DNA of 64,000 nucleotides, from the NCBI RefSeq assembly GCF_000003855.2, contig NW_003101678.1:186001-250000 (forward strand), given 5' to 3'. Made by a program: the position numbers and the translations under genes. Source of the stretch: Blastomyces gilchristii SLH14081 (lineage: Eukaryota; Ascomycota; Eurotiomycetes; Onygenales; Ajellomycetaceae). Below, one piece after another: positions 26,327 to 37,700 of the stretch. Each line of letters opens with the position of its first letter. The stretch's first letter is position 1. The notes beneath the pieces were generated by a model. It made no database searches. It was not told the origin of the DNA and saw only the letters and a list, made by a program, of their open reading frames with translations.

Positions 26327-26634
26327 TGTAAGAGGCCTACACTGAATAGATTGATATAATATTGATAGATCTTATATAACAAAGAGAAAAATGTTAGAGA
26401 AGAAAAGAAAGAGAAAGTGTAGAAATCAGTGATTGAGATGAATATTTATACACATATGTGATGATGTATGCAGTGAAGCTTCAGGGTGGAAGAATCTATA
26501 CATGTTCATAGCGGATGAGAATCGGTGATTGAGAATGACTGAGAATTGGAGTGTACGTGTTCGAGAGTGGAGCAGAAGAATCTATGAAGTGGAGCGGAAT
26601 AGTCTATATGATTGATCGGGCGCAGCCCGCCACA
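26327..26634 (-). repeat. D1 5' LTR (308 bp)
   Basis: The outer 130 bp (26,500-26,634), the upstream end of the LTR in element orientation, keep CpG and CpC sites (for example GATCGGGCGCAGCCCGCCAC) while the inner part and the partner LTR have largely lost them. Confidence 0.88.
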
Positions 26635-26639
26635 AAGTC

Positions 26640-27934
26640 TCACATCTGCAGATGTAAAAGCGTATAACATCTGTATTTCTGTTTCTGAAAACACAGATAT
26701 TCTTCACCTGCATCATGAAGTCAGATGACAAATATCAGAGAATAGACTGATATAAGTTAATTATTTGAAAGATATTCATCAGAGTGAATTGAATGTACCT
26801 GCAATATTGAATTTAATAGTTGTAGAAAGTTTCTTAATATCTGTAGATATTACAACTTTGTGCATGATAAAACCTATAATAATTTCTTCTAGAAAAATTA
26901 GTGTTAGAAGAGAAGATGAAAAAGAAAAGACTTACACTCTTAATACTGTTGAGAAGAGAGATAATTCTCTAATATGAATATATAATTATCTTATTATAAA
27001 TACTTAAAATGAATATAATAATCAGCATCTACAACTGAGCTTCAGATAGTTATATTATATACAGTCTTTGTATAATAAATTATTCTAGAGATCAGCAAAA
27101 AGAGCAGAAGTATATATACTGAGAAATGTGATTTACTAAGTCTATACAACATCTTCTTGAAATGAGAAGAGCTGATAATAGTAGCAGAAGTAGCAGCAGA
27201 GATAGCAGAGGCAGAAGTAGTAAGAGCAGAGATAGTAAGAGCAGGAGAATCAGACACAGAGACAAGTGTAGAAGATTGAAGAAGAGTGACAGAGAAAGAA
27301 ACAGAGAGAATAGAAAGAGATGCAGAAAACTCAGTTATATATAATACAGATAATTTCTTCATTATTATATTCTTCAAGTTCTTAATTAACAATTCAATAT
27401 TAAGTTCATCATCATCAGCAGATGCAGATCTGTCAATATGTGAAAATTCTATACAAATAAAAACAAACATATCAGCATCTGCATTTATGCGAAATTATGC
27501 TAGAAAACACAATCAGATGCTCACTGAGAAGAAAAGAATTAAGAATGTATGAGAAGAAGAAAATATATTATTCATGATAAAATATTCTGATAATTATTAG
27601 AAGAAAAACAAGTTCTGATCATGTTTCATAATACATTACACTTACTGCTAATAAACTGCCTGATATAAGTACTATGATGATGCTTATTATGAGAACAGAG
27701 AGTCATCACCAGAAATGTGTATAATGTGATAGATGAACAGATTGAAAAGAGCTTGATAAAGAGAAAAGTGCAGAGATCTTGTATGAAATGATGATGTTTA
27801 ATAATGATGATGACAGGAATGATAATTGAAGAATGAAAATGTTAGTGAATAAGTGATGTAAAATAGTGAAAGCTTCTCTGAGAAGCGGCTTACATCATGA
27901 TCATGTGAGCGTGACTGAATTTGATGAGAGAGAA
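26640..27934 (+). other. TE-B extra region after integrase, second part
   Basis: This is TE-B sequence between the D1 insertion and the 3' LTR. Three plus-strand stretches are open: 26765-26977, 27162-27344 and 27286-27552. The frame of the last extends upstream to 27,166 across one TGA. It encodes Ala/Glu/Val-rich repeats (AGTAGCAGCAGAGATAGCAG at base level), then an acidic Arg/Glu helix, a hydrophobic stretch and a Ser/Asp segment. The complementary strand is also open (27042-27470). No family is recognised. Confidence 0.4.
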
Positions 27935-28101
27935 TGTGATTCAGAAGAATGTATAACTGCTGAATAATAACACAGCTGCTTCTGAACACGCTTATAAATG
28001 TAAAGAGGTCATAGCGGCCACTAATTAATTCAGTATACCATATATAAGAAGCCGGCGTATGCCTGTAATCGTACGCTGGCTCAAGCAACCTTTGAATCAC
28101 A
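27935..28101 (+). repeat. TE-B 3' LTR (167 bp)
   Basis: Same length as the 5' LTR. Here the CpG-retaining part is the downstream half (28,005-28,085, including GCCGGCGTATGCC and GTACGCTGGC), whereas in the 5' copy it is the upstream half. Confidence 0.85.
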
Positions 28102-28105
28102 CTTC

Positions 28106-29710
28106 TCATATCATATCTTACTATTATTGAATTGATAAAGAATGAAACAGTTTACAATCTTTTAATCTAACTACTTTTAGAGTTTATTGATAAATTACAG
28201 CAGAGAGATATCTCTACTACAGCTTGAATTCAGAAGTTGAAGAAGAAAGAATTCAGTTTATACTTGAAAGAGACAGACTCTGAGTGAGACAGTGCTGTTA
28301 AGAAATTAAATTACTGATAATTAGAAGAATATGAACTTCTACTACTAAATAATTCAGTCTTTGTCTCTCATAGCAGAGTAGTGTGTTAGAAGTTATTAAG
28401 AATTTATTATAATAATTTCTATACTGAGTACTTTAGATTAGAGAAGACTGAAGAGCTTCTAAAATATAAATATATTTAAGACAAGCTCTGAGTAGATGTC
28501 AAAGAGTATATTAAGACTTATAATATCTGTTAAAGAACAAAGATTCTATAGTATAAGTAATACAGTGAGTTAATATTACTGTCTGTTTCAAAGAACTTAT
28601 GATAGAATCTATCAATGAATTTCATAGTTAATCTGCTGAAGTTAATAAGAGTTGAAGAATATAACTTGATTTTAATTATTATTAACTACTTTATAAAGAT
28701 ACTTAAATATATCTCTATTTATAAAAAGATTAAAGCCTCTGAATTGACTGATTTGTTTTTAAATATTATTATTTATAATCACAGTACTCTGAAATTATTA
28801 ATAACAGATTGAGAATTTCTCTTCATCAGTAAATACTGATTAGCTTTTTACTATCATCTTATAATAAAATATTTTCTCAGTATTATATTTCATCTGCAGA
28901 TAGATGATTAGACTGAATATCAGAATCAGATATTAAAACAGTATCTTTAAGTGTTCTATTTATATTATCAGAATAATTAGCTGAAACATCTTCTAATTAC
29001 TGAATTCATGTATAATAATGTAAAGAATGTAATCTTAAAAGTATCTTCTTTCTATACTTATTATGAATATAATTCTTTATTATTCAGTGACATTGTGAAT
29101 GATATTTCAAAGAAGAGAATAGACAGTCAGAATGTTAAATAGATACAGAGAACAGAGTACTTCTCAGCATCAGAAGTAAAAGTAAGATTGAAACTTTTGA
29201 ATAAAATTTATAAGAAGACTCAAAAGTAGCAGATAGAATACTATAATTGAAAATATCTTTCAATGAAGTTCTTAATAGAGAATTAAGTACTACTTTCAGC
29301 AAAGAATATCAAGATAATGAGATTATATAAGAAGCTCAGTGAGTAGTGACTAGAATCTTTCTCAGTAATAAGAGTGATAAATAAGCAGATATATGAGTTG
29401 AAATTAATCTCAGAATTGAAAATAATTTATCCTGTTTTTCACATTTTCTATTTAAAGCTCTATAAGTAATACTCTGAGATAGAGTCATCTCAGCTGAATG
29501 ATATTAAGATTGAGAGTGATGTTAAATATCTTATAAAGAAAATATTGAATAAGTGAATACATTACAGTAAGCTTCAATACCTTGTTAAATAAGAAGATTA
29601 TTTATTATCAGAGAATTCATGAGAACTGCTTGAACATTTGAAAAATACTGAGAAAGAGATTATAAGCTATAAGATAGCTAGTAGAGATCACTCTGTTACA
29701 CATTAGAGAT
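28106..29710 (+). pseudogene. TE-A pol, second part: integrase and chromodomain
   Basis: The TE-A frame continues here after TE-B. The integrase HH-CC region has C-Q-R-T near 28,535. A 66-codon open stretch (28615-28812) begins MNFIVNLLK, where the first catalytic Asp would lie and now reads Asn; ITD near 28,798 keeps the second catalytic Asp. The D-x-Q-T-E motif near 28,910 keeps the Glu. A chromodomain follows at about 29,525-29,650, recognisable from KLQYLVK and the S-E-N-S-x-E-L-L stretch. A chromodomain fused to integrase defines chromoviruses and is thought to steer insertion to histone-marked heterochromatin. Confidence 0.82.
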
Positions 29711-31504
29711 ATTAAGTAAGAAATACTGCTTAAAACTTCTCATTTTTCTCAAAGAGTTTTTTAGAGATAATCTTATAATAATGAGTCAGTGTCTTATAAA
29801 CTCTGTAGCACTCTTCTTCTATTTTCTTTCAAAGGGTTTTTTAGAAGTTTAATGAGACTATACAAGTGTAAAATTCCTGAAGCAGTTAAGAGAAAGAAAT
29901 ATTTAAAATTAATAAGATTAATATTATTAATCTGTAAACTGCTGCTATTCTAATAGAGCTGCAGTTCATAGAAAAAGTAAAAAGAAGAATTAAAGTCTAC
30001 TTATTAATAATCTCACTTTCATTAAACTCATTCTTCACTGTTAAAGTCTTCAGTATTAGTATCTTTATCTACTGAGAAGTTAGCACTGCAGCACTATAGA
30101 AGAGTATGAGAGATATATAAAGTATTAACTTATTAATTTACAAAGCATCTCAGTTATCTGCTTTAATTAAAGTGAGATTCTCTTCAATCAGTGATTAATC
30201 TCTGTGATACTTTTAATAACAGTATTAGTTAATCTCTTCTTTTTAAGACTGATCATTCTGAGGTGTTTTTTCATCTCAGAGATTTATACTTTCATCTTCT
30301 TTTATAAATAAGTAAGAGAGATCTCTTCAGTCTTGACAGAATCTGTTAACACTTGAAGCTCTGAGACTCTTACTCTGTACTGCTTAAGCATCTGAGCTTC
30401 TTATCAGAACTGATACAATATCTTCTTATAAGATAATACTTACAGAGAGACAGAAGTCATTATTACAGATATAATAAAAATAATAAGAGTAAGAGAAGAA
30501 ACAGATATATAAGATTCTCTCTTTCTTCAGCTGCTTAATACAGTATAAGTATATAACAGTGTCAGTCAGAGACTGCACTGAAGCCTTCTTATAGAGAGAA
30601 GATAAAGAAACTGCAGAATTCTGTGAACTCAACTTAATAATATTCTGAGCAGAGCTCAGATATATTATAAGAGAGAAACTACAGATTGAACTTCTCTGAG
30701 CTGCTATTCTCAGAATCAAGCTCTTCTCAAGATTCTCTCTGAATGACTATATAGAGTTATATATCACTGTGTTGATTCAGAGAGAGAGCAGTATTATAAC
30801 AGTGATAAGAGAAATAGAAAAAGAACTGAACACTGATAAGCTGATCAGCAGAAGAGATAACATCTCACTATAAGACACAGTGTCTATCACTGCGGCTGCA
30901 AGAGAAGCAGAAGAAGAAGAAGAAGAAGAAGATATAGCAATGAGAGTGATACTTCTGCAGTCTGTTGATACTGCTGTCTTCATCTTCAACCTGACTTTCT
31001 TAACAGTCACAGAGGCTGCAGCTGCACTATGAAGACATTTAATTACTAGAAAGCATCAGAATAAGTCTCTTATTATCTTTCAAGAATGATACTCTCATGC
31101 ACTCACTATTATAAATGAGAGAGAGAGAAGAAAAATATATCACAGAAAGAAAGAGATCTTTTTAAAAAATTCTGTCACTACTGTTAACTTTATCTTTAAA
31201 ATATATCACTTTTACAGAGAATTTTATACACAGGATAGAATATGATAAGAGATCTGTCAGTCACTTATTAACTATATTTTTCACATTTCAAATCAATATA
31301 TAAGGAATTCACTTCTCACATATTTGATTTAAACAGAGATGAGAAAAGAAGATCTATATAGTTAGTAGAGAAACTTATCTATTTCTTTATATTATATGCA
31401 GCATACACACTATTAAATTAATTAGTAACTATTACTATATAACAAAGATAATTTCTAATCTAATAATCTTAAAAGCATCAGAACTATGTTCTTAAAGAAG
31501 AGAG
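29711..31504 (+). other. TE-A extra region between pol and 3' LTR
   Basis: About 1.8 kb separates the chromodomain from the LTR. A plus-strand frame from about 30,430 to 31,090 is interrupted only by TGA/TAA/TAG. It carries a run of Glu codons at 30,905-30,936 next to an Ala-rich segment. The minus strand is open for the same stretch in two blocks (30426-30719 and 30777-31010, same frame), so the coding strand is undecided. The polypurine tract ends at 31504. I recognise no domain. Confidence 0.4.
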
Positions 31505-32051
31505 TATTATTATATCTCTGACTGTATTAAGACTCTGTTACAGTTTCACACAGCTTATTACTTCTCTATGAATGATTTCATTCATTTTACAGACTGTTTA
31601 AACTAGTTTCTAATCACTCTATAATATTATTCAGATATAATATAGAAAGATCTAATTAATAAATATAAGAATCTTACTTCTATACAAGATCAGCAGATTA
31701 CTCTTTCATAATAGTGAGACACTGCTGAGATATCACTCTGACTATTCTTACTTATAGAATAGAAGAAGAATATTCACTCATTATCTATATAGATTAACTA
31801 GATACTGACTTCTGATCAAAGAAGTCAGTAATTCATTTTCTTCTACTGATAATATATACAAGAGTTACTGCATTTCTTATACAATCTTCTTAGTATACTA
31901 AGTACTATATCTGTGATATTCTTATAATAACTCTGTAGCTCATGAGCTCACTATTCAAGCAAGATAGTCAAGCTCACTCATACAGCTTCTCAAACAACTA
32001 TCTCTACGTGATGCCGCTGACTAGTCACCGCTTCAGTTCCGTCATGTTACA
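31505..32051 (+). repeat. TE-A 3' LTR (547 bp)
   Basis: It follows the polypurine tract directly and ends CCGTCATGTTACA, then the target duplication TCAGT. The last 60 bp retain CpG/CpC (ACGTGATGCCGCTGAC), while in the 5' LTR it is the first 65 bp that do. Confidence 0.88.
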
Positions 32052-32056
32052 TCAGT

Positions 32057-32690
32057 GCTGTCAGTGCTCTCTGCAGCTCTGCAGATCTATGATCATCTCT
32101 CTTCTACCTGCATAATCTCTGATCAGATATATGCAAATATGCCTAGATTCTCTATCAATGATTCTTGCATTACAGCGCATTTTCACAATCTCAACATCAA
32201 TAGAAGATGAGTTCTCAAGTACCTGCAAACTTCAGGTAATCAAGGTAATGCAAATGCTATGAATTTGTAATGAAAGTTAATCTGAATAGATAAGCTCTCT
32301 CTCTGCATCTCAATAATTTTCAGACAGAATACTTCAGTATAACTGAGAGAGCAGATATAGCTTTATAAGAGATATCTGATAATATATATAGATGATCAGC
32401 TCTTAAGACTCTGCTACAACTGTATATACTCTGATATTCAGCTTTCTTAAAGTCTGTACATTTTCAGTGATCTTTATATCAAATGTAATAATTATCTGTA
32501 TTACAGATATAATACTCTCTACTTCTTTAAAGAGAAGAATTGATAGGTATAAAGAGATTAAGTATTGCAAATAATAAGATTGTAAGTATAAATTTTCTTT
32601 ATTTTTTCTTTATTAATCACTAAATTGTGTTTACAGTCTGATTTTACTTTCTTTATTTTTTAGCTTTTAATGAGAATATGATTTCTTCTT
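32057..32690. other. Right part of the TE-A target, unassigned
   Basis: This continues the pre-TE-A sequence of 3405-4575. In minus orientation the first 150 bp supply the helical residues leading into 4570-4358. The rest is mixed AT-rich DNA, with a somewhat less mutated patch near 32,160-32,260, and shows no domain I can name. Confidence 0.3.
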
Positions 32691-32699
32691 TTCTTTACA

Positions 32700-33671
32700 T
32701 ACATTGTGAACTATTCATCTCAGTAAAAACTTATTATCTTTATAGACTAGAGTTTATAAATAACAGTGTTAATATCTTTATCATAACTAGGTTCTTAGTG
32801 AAGATTATATTATTCTGACTTATCAGAATTTATGATATAAAAGTCATATTTCAGCTTTCACAGATATCTTATCTATCTGAATAATTCTTAAGTAAACTTA
32901 TTCATCTTATCAGAATATTCTTATCACTGAATCTTGAATCAGAGCTTGTAATCTTGTTTCTCTAAGTTAATAATTTCTTTAATCTGATATTCTCTTTTAC
33001 TCTCTAATACTTTATGAATAGAGTGATGAGTCACAGGTGACAGAATTCTCTTCTGAGAATTTCTTATATTTATAAAATAAAGAGATATAAAAAACATTGT
33101 ATATCTGTAACTCAGATAGCAGTTTCAATTTATAGAACTGTGAACTAACTTTCTTTATAATCTTATAAGACTCTATCTGTAAGAGATTCAGCTTCTTACT
33201 AGATCTCTATATAATAATGTTTTTCAGACTTAGTCAGACTCTATCATCTTTCTTGAAACTCTTTATAATATGCTTAGAGTTATAGTATCTCTTTTAATAC
33301 TCTTGAGTCTTTCTTAAGAATTCACAGACTTTCTTCTGAATATTCTGAATTCTCTCAGTCTGTTCACAGATATTATCATACTCTATAGTATACTCTTACA
33401 GATTCATCAAGATTATTTACAGATAAGTCTCAGTGAGTATCTCAAAGAAGATTTTATCTATACTGATATACTTTAAGTTATTGTATATGAACTCTGTAAG
33501 TGATAATTAATGTATTCAGTCATTCTGATTGTAATTGACAAAGTATCACAGATACTGTTTCAATATACTTATCAGGCATTCTGTCTGATCATCTGTCTAT
33601 TGATGAAAAGCTGTACTTAGATCTTATGAGATCTTCAGTATAATTATCAGATCAGATTAGAACTTCTCTAT
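32700..33671 (-). pseudogene. Gypsy integrase fragment of another family, truncated at D2
   Basis: The minus strand carries the second half of a Ty3/gypsy integrase. Near 33,610-33,560 lies the L-S-x-A-F-H-x-x-T-D-x-Q-T-E motif with the catalytic Glu. It is followed by an AEF-like YNN segment, the basic linker and the post-integrase K-L-x-P-x-x-x-G-P-like region (near 33,150). It differs from the TE-A, TE-B and D integrases. Upstream domains are missing: the frame stops at the D2 LTR boundary. Confidence 0.72.
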
Positions 33672-33982
33672 TATAACAGGCTGCGCCTGATCAATTATAT
33701 AGACTATTTCATTACACTTCACAGGTTCCGCTGAAAGCTCCGATTCTCAGTCACTGATTCTTGGCTGAAAAACTCATGAAATTTCTATTCTTTCACTCTG
33801 AAGCTTCATCATATATACAGAGTCTCTATTCTTCCACTCTGAAGCTTTACTATATACATGTATAAATATTCACTCTGATTGCTGATTTCTACACTTTCTC
33901 TTTCTTTTCTTCTCTAATGTTTTTCAGTTTTGTATTGTAAGACCTATATATATACTGATCAATTCAGTGTAGATCTCTTACA
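33672..33982 (+). repeat. D2 5' LTR (311 bp)
   Basis: Starts TATAACAGGCTGCGCC (TGTGACGGG in the better-kept copy at 34207) and ends CTCTTACA. An internal duplication of about 33 bp, TATTCTTNCACTCTGAAGC units near 33,790 and 33,828, makes it longer than the other D LTRs. Confidence 0.8.
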
Positions 33983-34206
33983 CTTGAAAAATGTTCATTA
34001 TCTTCTTATTAGAAATAATTACTTATTAAGAAAATATCTGAACATGTAATAACATGTAAGAAATAGAGAAATGATCAATCAGTTAAGCAGACACTGAGTC
34101 TCTAAATAGAAGCTTACTCATCAGTCATTCTGACCCTGTAACAAGATCTTACAAGAGAATGTCAGTGAAAGATCTGAGAGTTCTGACACAGACATATGAG
34201 ATATTC

Positions 34207-34478
34207 TGTGACGGGCTGCGCCCGATCAATTATATCGACTATTTCATTACACTCCACAGATTCCTACCGAAGCTCCGATTCTCAGTCGCCGATCCTCGGC
34301 TGAAAACCCATGAAATTTCTATTCTTCCACCCCGAAGCTCCATCATGTACGCGTATAAATATTCACTTTAATCACTGGTTTCTGCACTTTTTCTTTCTTT
34401 TTCTTTTCTAATGTGTTTTATTTTGTTATATAAGACCTATAAATATTATACTTATCTACTCAGTGTAGGCCTCTTACA
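34207..34478 (+). repeat. D3 5' LTR (272 bp), the best-preserved LTR of the block
   Basis: The first 150 bp keep many CpG/CpC sites (TGTGACGGGCTGCGCCCGAT at the start; GTACGCGTATAAATATTC near 34,348, which includes a TATA-like box). The D3 3' LTR has lost nearly all of these. Confidence 0.88.
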
Positions 34479-34759
34479 CTTGAAAAACATTTATTGTCTT
34501 CTCATTAAAAATGATTACTTATCAAGAAGATATTCAAACATGTAACAATGTGTAAGAAATAGAGAAATGATTCATCAGTTAAGTGATTATTAAGTTCTCA
34601 GATAGAAGCTTACTTATCAGTTACTCTGACTCTGTAACAAGATCTTACAAAGAGAATATCAGTGAAAGATCTGAGAGTTCTGACACAGATGTATGAGATA
34701 TTTATATAATTACACTTTTTCAGATTTCACAGATATTACATATCTGACAAACAATATAA

Positions 34760-37700
34760 TCATGTCTAATAATAACATGAGAGAACTCTTGAATATAAGT
34801 ATAGATGCAGTATCACAGTGACTTTAAGCAATGTTGAAATTACAATAACAATAAATAGCTGATATGCACATGAATCAACAATGTCAATATAAGAAAATTC
34901 AATGATTAACTCAACAAGAAACCTCTGTAATTTCAACACTGACAGAATTAAATATGAACACAATACAAGTGCTGAAGAAATGCTTAGATGCTTCTGCATA
35001 TTTTAATACTTCTAATCTTACTCTCTACTTGTCATAGAGATTGAAAATACTTGCAAAACTAAGTATAGATGAAGATTTCATTGATTCACTAATAATCAAT
35101 CAAGATTGATATATTAATGAACAATTGAAGAATTGTATAAAACAGAAGTTTCATTTGTGAATGAAAGTATGTAAATCAGCATTGCAAATATCTGATAATA
35201 TTATCAAATATCTTGATATTCTGTTCTGAGACACTGCTATACAACAGAAAGTATTAGATTGATTACAGAGTGTCTGACAGAGAAACATTTCTCTCACAAC
35301 ATTCATCTCTGACTTTGATATTAAGATTCTAGCAGCAGATGATCAATCTTGAGATAATTGAATAAAGATTAGTATGCTCAAGAAGATATTAACTTTCAAA
35401 CTCTTACAGACTCTTATAAGTGTAAATGAAGACCTGACTTATGAAGGCTTCTGTATACAACTCTGAACATTGAATGATTATCTTATCAAGCTCAAGAGTA
35501 TATAGAACAGTAATAGAAGATATTACATCTTAATCACTCTTACACCTGCATTGAAGAATAATAACAATGCAAATGTCATGAACTGAGTAGACTTAAATAT
35601 CTATATGCAAGCAAGGGTTTTCACTGTTCAAACAGGCTTTCAAGTCTCTGAGATCACTCTCAAAGAAGTTGCTGATCAACATTAATAAGAAGTGTATATT
35701 AACTGTAACTGATCAGAACACATTGCTTTCAACTGTTAATCAGTCTATATATCTTCTCACTCAAAGAATGAATCAGTATCTGTCCGCGCCAATCACATTG
35801 CATTGAAGAAAGATTTAGAAGATAACTATAAGAATGTCTCAATGAAACAGGGAAAATATTAGCTTCTGTTCAAATTCACAAACAGAAGCTTGAAGAGGTC
35901 AGATGACAATAATTTAAAGAGAAAATGACAATGAATGCAATTCTTGTATCTACTGTGATCAATAACATGTATAATATGAAAGTCATGATAGACAGCAGTC
36001 TATGTTATTATACAATGATTAAATCTTCAGTTGTAAGATGTTATAATCTTCAGCATATTCTCTTATTAAAGCTCTGACTTCTCACAGAATTTGATGATTC
36101 AAAAGATATTCACATCTGTTATATAATGAAACTGAACATAGATATTAAAGAACATCAATATGAAGATGCTTATATATATGAAGTTAATAATCTTGACTAT
36201 AATCTTATGCTAGAACTTGTCTGACTATCTGAACAAGACATCTTATTAAATACTTAAAACAGAAGCTTAATATTCTCTAATAATGATAGAATTCACAAAG
36301 ATAATATTTACAAGACTATGAATCTTACACAGATCTCTGTCAACACTTATAAAATACTCTGAAAAAGAAGTCATTAATAAGATCACTGATGAAGTTGCTG
36401 ATAGTAGAATTATATAGCAATCTATTTTATCAGTCTGACTGATATTAAGAAAGCTCTAGAGAAGTTATTCTATACTATAATAATAGATTCTCATACAAAA
36501 CTCTCTCAATAATATCATGAATATCTAAATATCTTTCAATAAGATAATATTATGAATATACCTCTTTTACAAGACTCAGAAGTGAATCATAGTATCAAGT
36601 TAGAGAAGAAGAATGATAAGAATCTCAAGTTATCATGAGGCTCTCTTTACAATATGTTTCAAGATGAACTTCTTCTTCTTTGAAAGACACTTAATAATCT
36701 GTTAAATAAGAAATTTATATGTATTAGTAACTCTTTCACTGCAGCTTCTATTCTCTTTATAAAGAAACTAGATGAAGAACTTTAATTCTATGTGAACTAT
36801 TGAGATCTGAACAGATTGATAAAGAAAGATTATTATCTCTTATCTCTTATCAATGAAACTCTAGCATGTATCAGATGAGCTCAATAATTTATAAAACTAG
36901 ATATCATTACTGTGTTTCATAAGATTTGTATTACTGAAGAAGATAAATAGCTTATAGTATTCTAAACATGTTATAATCTCTTTGAATGAATAGTCACACT
37001 CTTTGAACTGACTAATGCTCTTAGTATATTTCAGAAGTATATCAACTGAGCACTCTGAGATTTTCTTGATGAATTCATATCTATATATCTAGATGACATC
37101 CTCATCTTCACTGATGAATTCAGAAAGAAATATCAGAAACATGTGCAGAGAGTATTATAATAATTATAAGAGACAGAACTATCAATAGATATTGATAAGT
37201 GTGATTTCAAAGTTAAGAGTACGAAATATCTAGGTTTTATCATAGAAGCTAGTAAGGAGATTTGAATGAATTTTAAGAAGATCTCTGTCATTCTTGAATG
37301 AGAAGCTTTATATACTGTGAAAGATATATGAAGCTTCATTAGATTTACTCACTTCTATCAGTGATTTATATAAAACTTCTCAGATATTGTAAGATCACTT
37401 ATAGAACTTATCAAGAAGAACTCAGTATTTCAGTGATTAGTAAATGCTGAAGCTGCATTCATAGAAATAAAGAAGATATTCATTAATATCTCTCTGCTGA
37501 TAACATTTGATTTTGATTGTAAGACAGTTATTGAAGCTGATTTCTCTGACTATATCACAGAAGAAGCTATATTATAATATAATGATGAAGATATCTTACA
37601 ATCATGTATCTTCATGTCTAAGAAACTGAGTTCTGCTGAATACAATTACAAGATCTATGATAAGAAACTTCTCACAATTATATACTGTCTAGAAGAATGA

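Larger units (their letters stand above)
20900..26634 (-). mobile_element. D1: complete Ty3/gypsy chromovirus, reverse orientation, in TE-B
   Basis: LTRs at 20900-21206 and 26327-26634 are flanked by a perfect 5-bp duplication AAGTC (20895-20899 and 26635-26639). Transcription would run right to left: leader, gag with a CCHC knuckle (about 25,090-25,040), protease, RT (about 24,050-23,400, active site YLDN, one Asp lost), RNase H, integrase, and a chromodomain near 21,400-21,230 containing QQYLVKW. The polypurine run GAAAGAGAGAG sits just inside the 3' LTR. It is the same family as D2 and D3. Stops occur throughout, so it is inactive. Confidence 0.9.
8430..28101 (+). mobile_element. TE-B: Ty3/gypsy element nested in TE-A, itself split by hAT and D1
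   Basis: Two 167-bp LTRs (8430-8596 and 27935-28101) share the termini TGTG-TTC and GAATCACA. They are flanked by CTTC at 8426-8429 and 28102-28105, a 4-bp target duplication. Cutting TE-B out with one CTTC restores the TE-A reading frame across the site. Without the hAT (14974-20772) and D1 (20900-26634) it is about 8.1 kb. A polypurine run GATGAGAGAGAA precedes the 3' LTR. Gag-pol lies on the plus strand at about 8,800-13,800. A long extra region (about 14,240-14,965 plus 26,640-27,934) separates integrase from the 3' LTR. Confidence 0.85.
4581..32051 (+). mobile_element. TE-A: Ty3/gypsy chromovirus, split by TE-B
   Basis: Two related LTRs (4581-5122 and 31505-32051) have the same orientation and are flanked outside by identical TCAGT pentamers (4576-4580 and 32052-32056), so they are the two ends of one insertion. 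Without TE-B (8430-28101) the element is about 7.8 kb. Order on the plus strand: 5' LTR, gag-like region, protease, RT, RNase H, [TE-B], integrase, chromodomain, an extra coding-like region, polypurine tract AAAGAAGAGAG at 31494-31504, 3' LTR. Stops are spread through all domains, so it is dead. Confidence 0.88.

Noticed and set aside
27162..27344. Plus-strand Arg/Ser frame resembling an SR-protein tail
   Set aside because: It lies in TE-B over short AGCAGAAGTAGCAG-type repeats, and the overlapping frame of 27286-27552 is open for longer; an RS domain is most likely an artefact of repeat composition.
34766..34999. Minus-strand open frame with hydrophobic segments (repeated at 39888-40127)
   Set aside because: Antisense to the D-family gag start in both copies; openness is explained by the complement of the gag coding frame.
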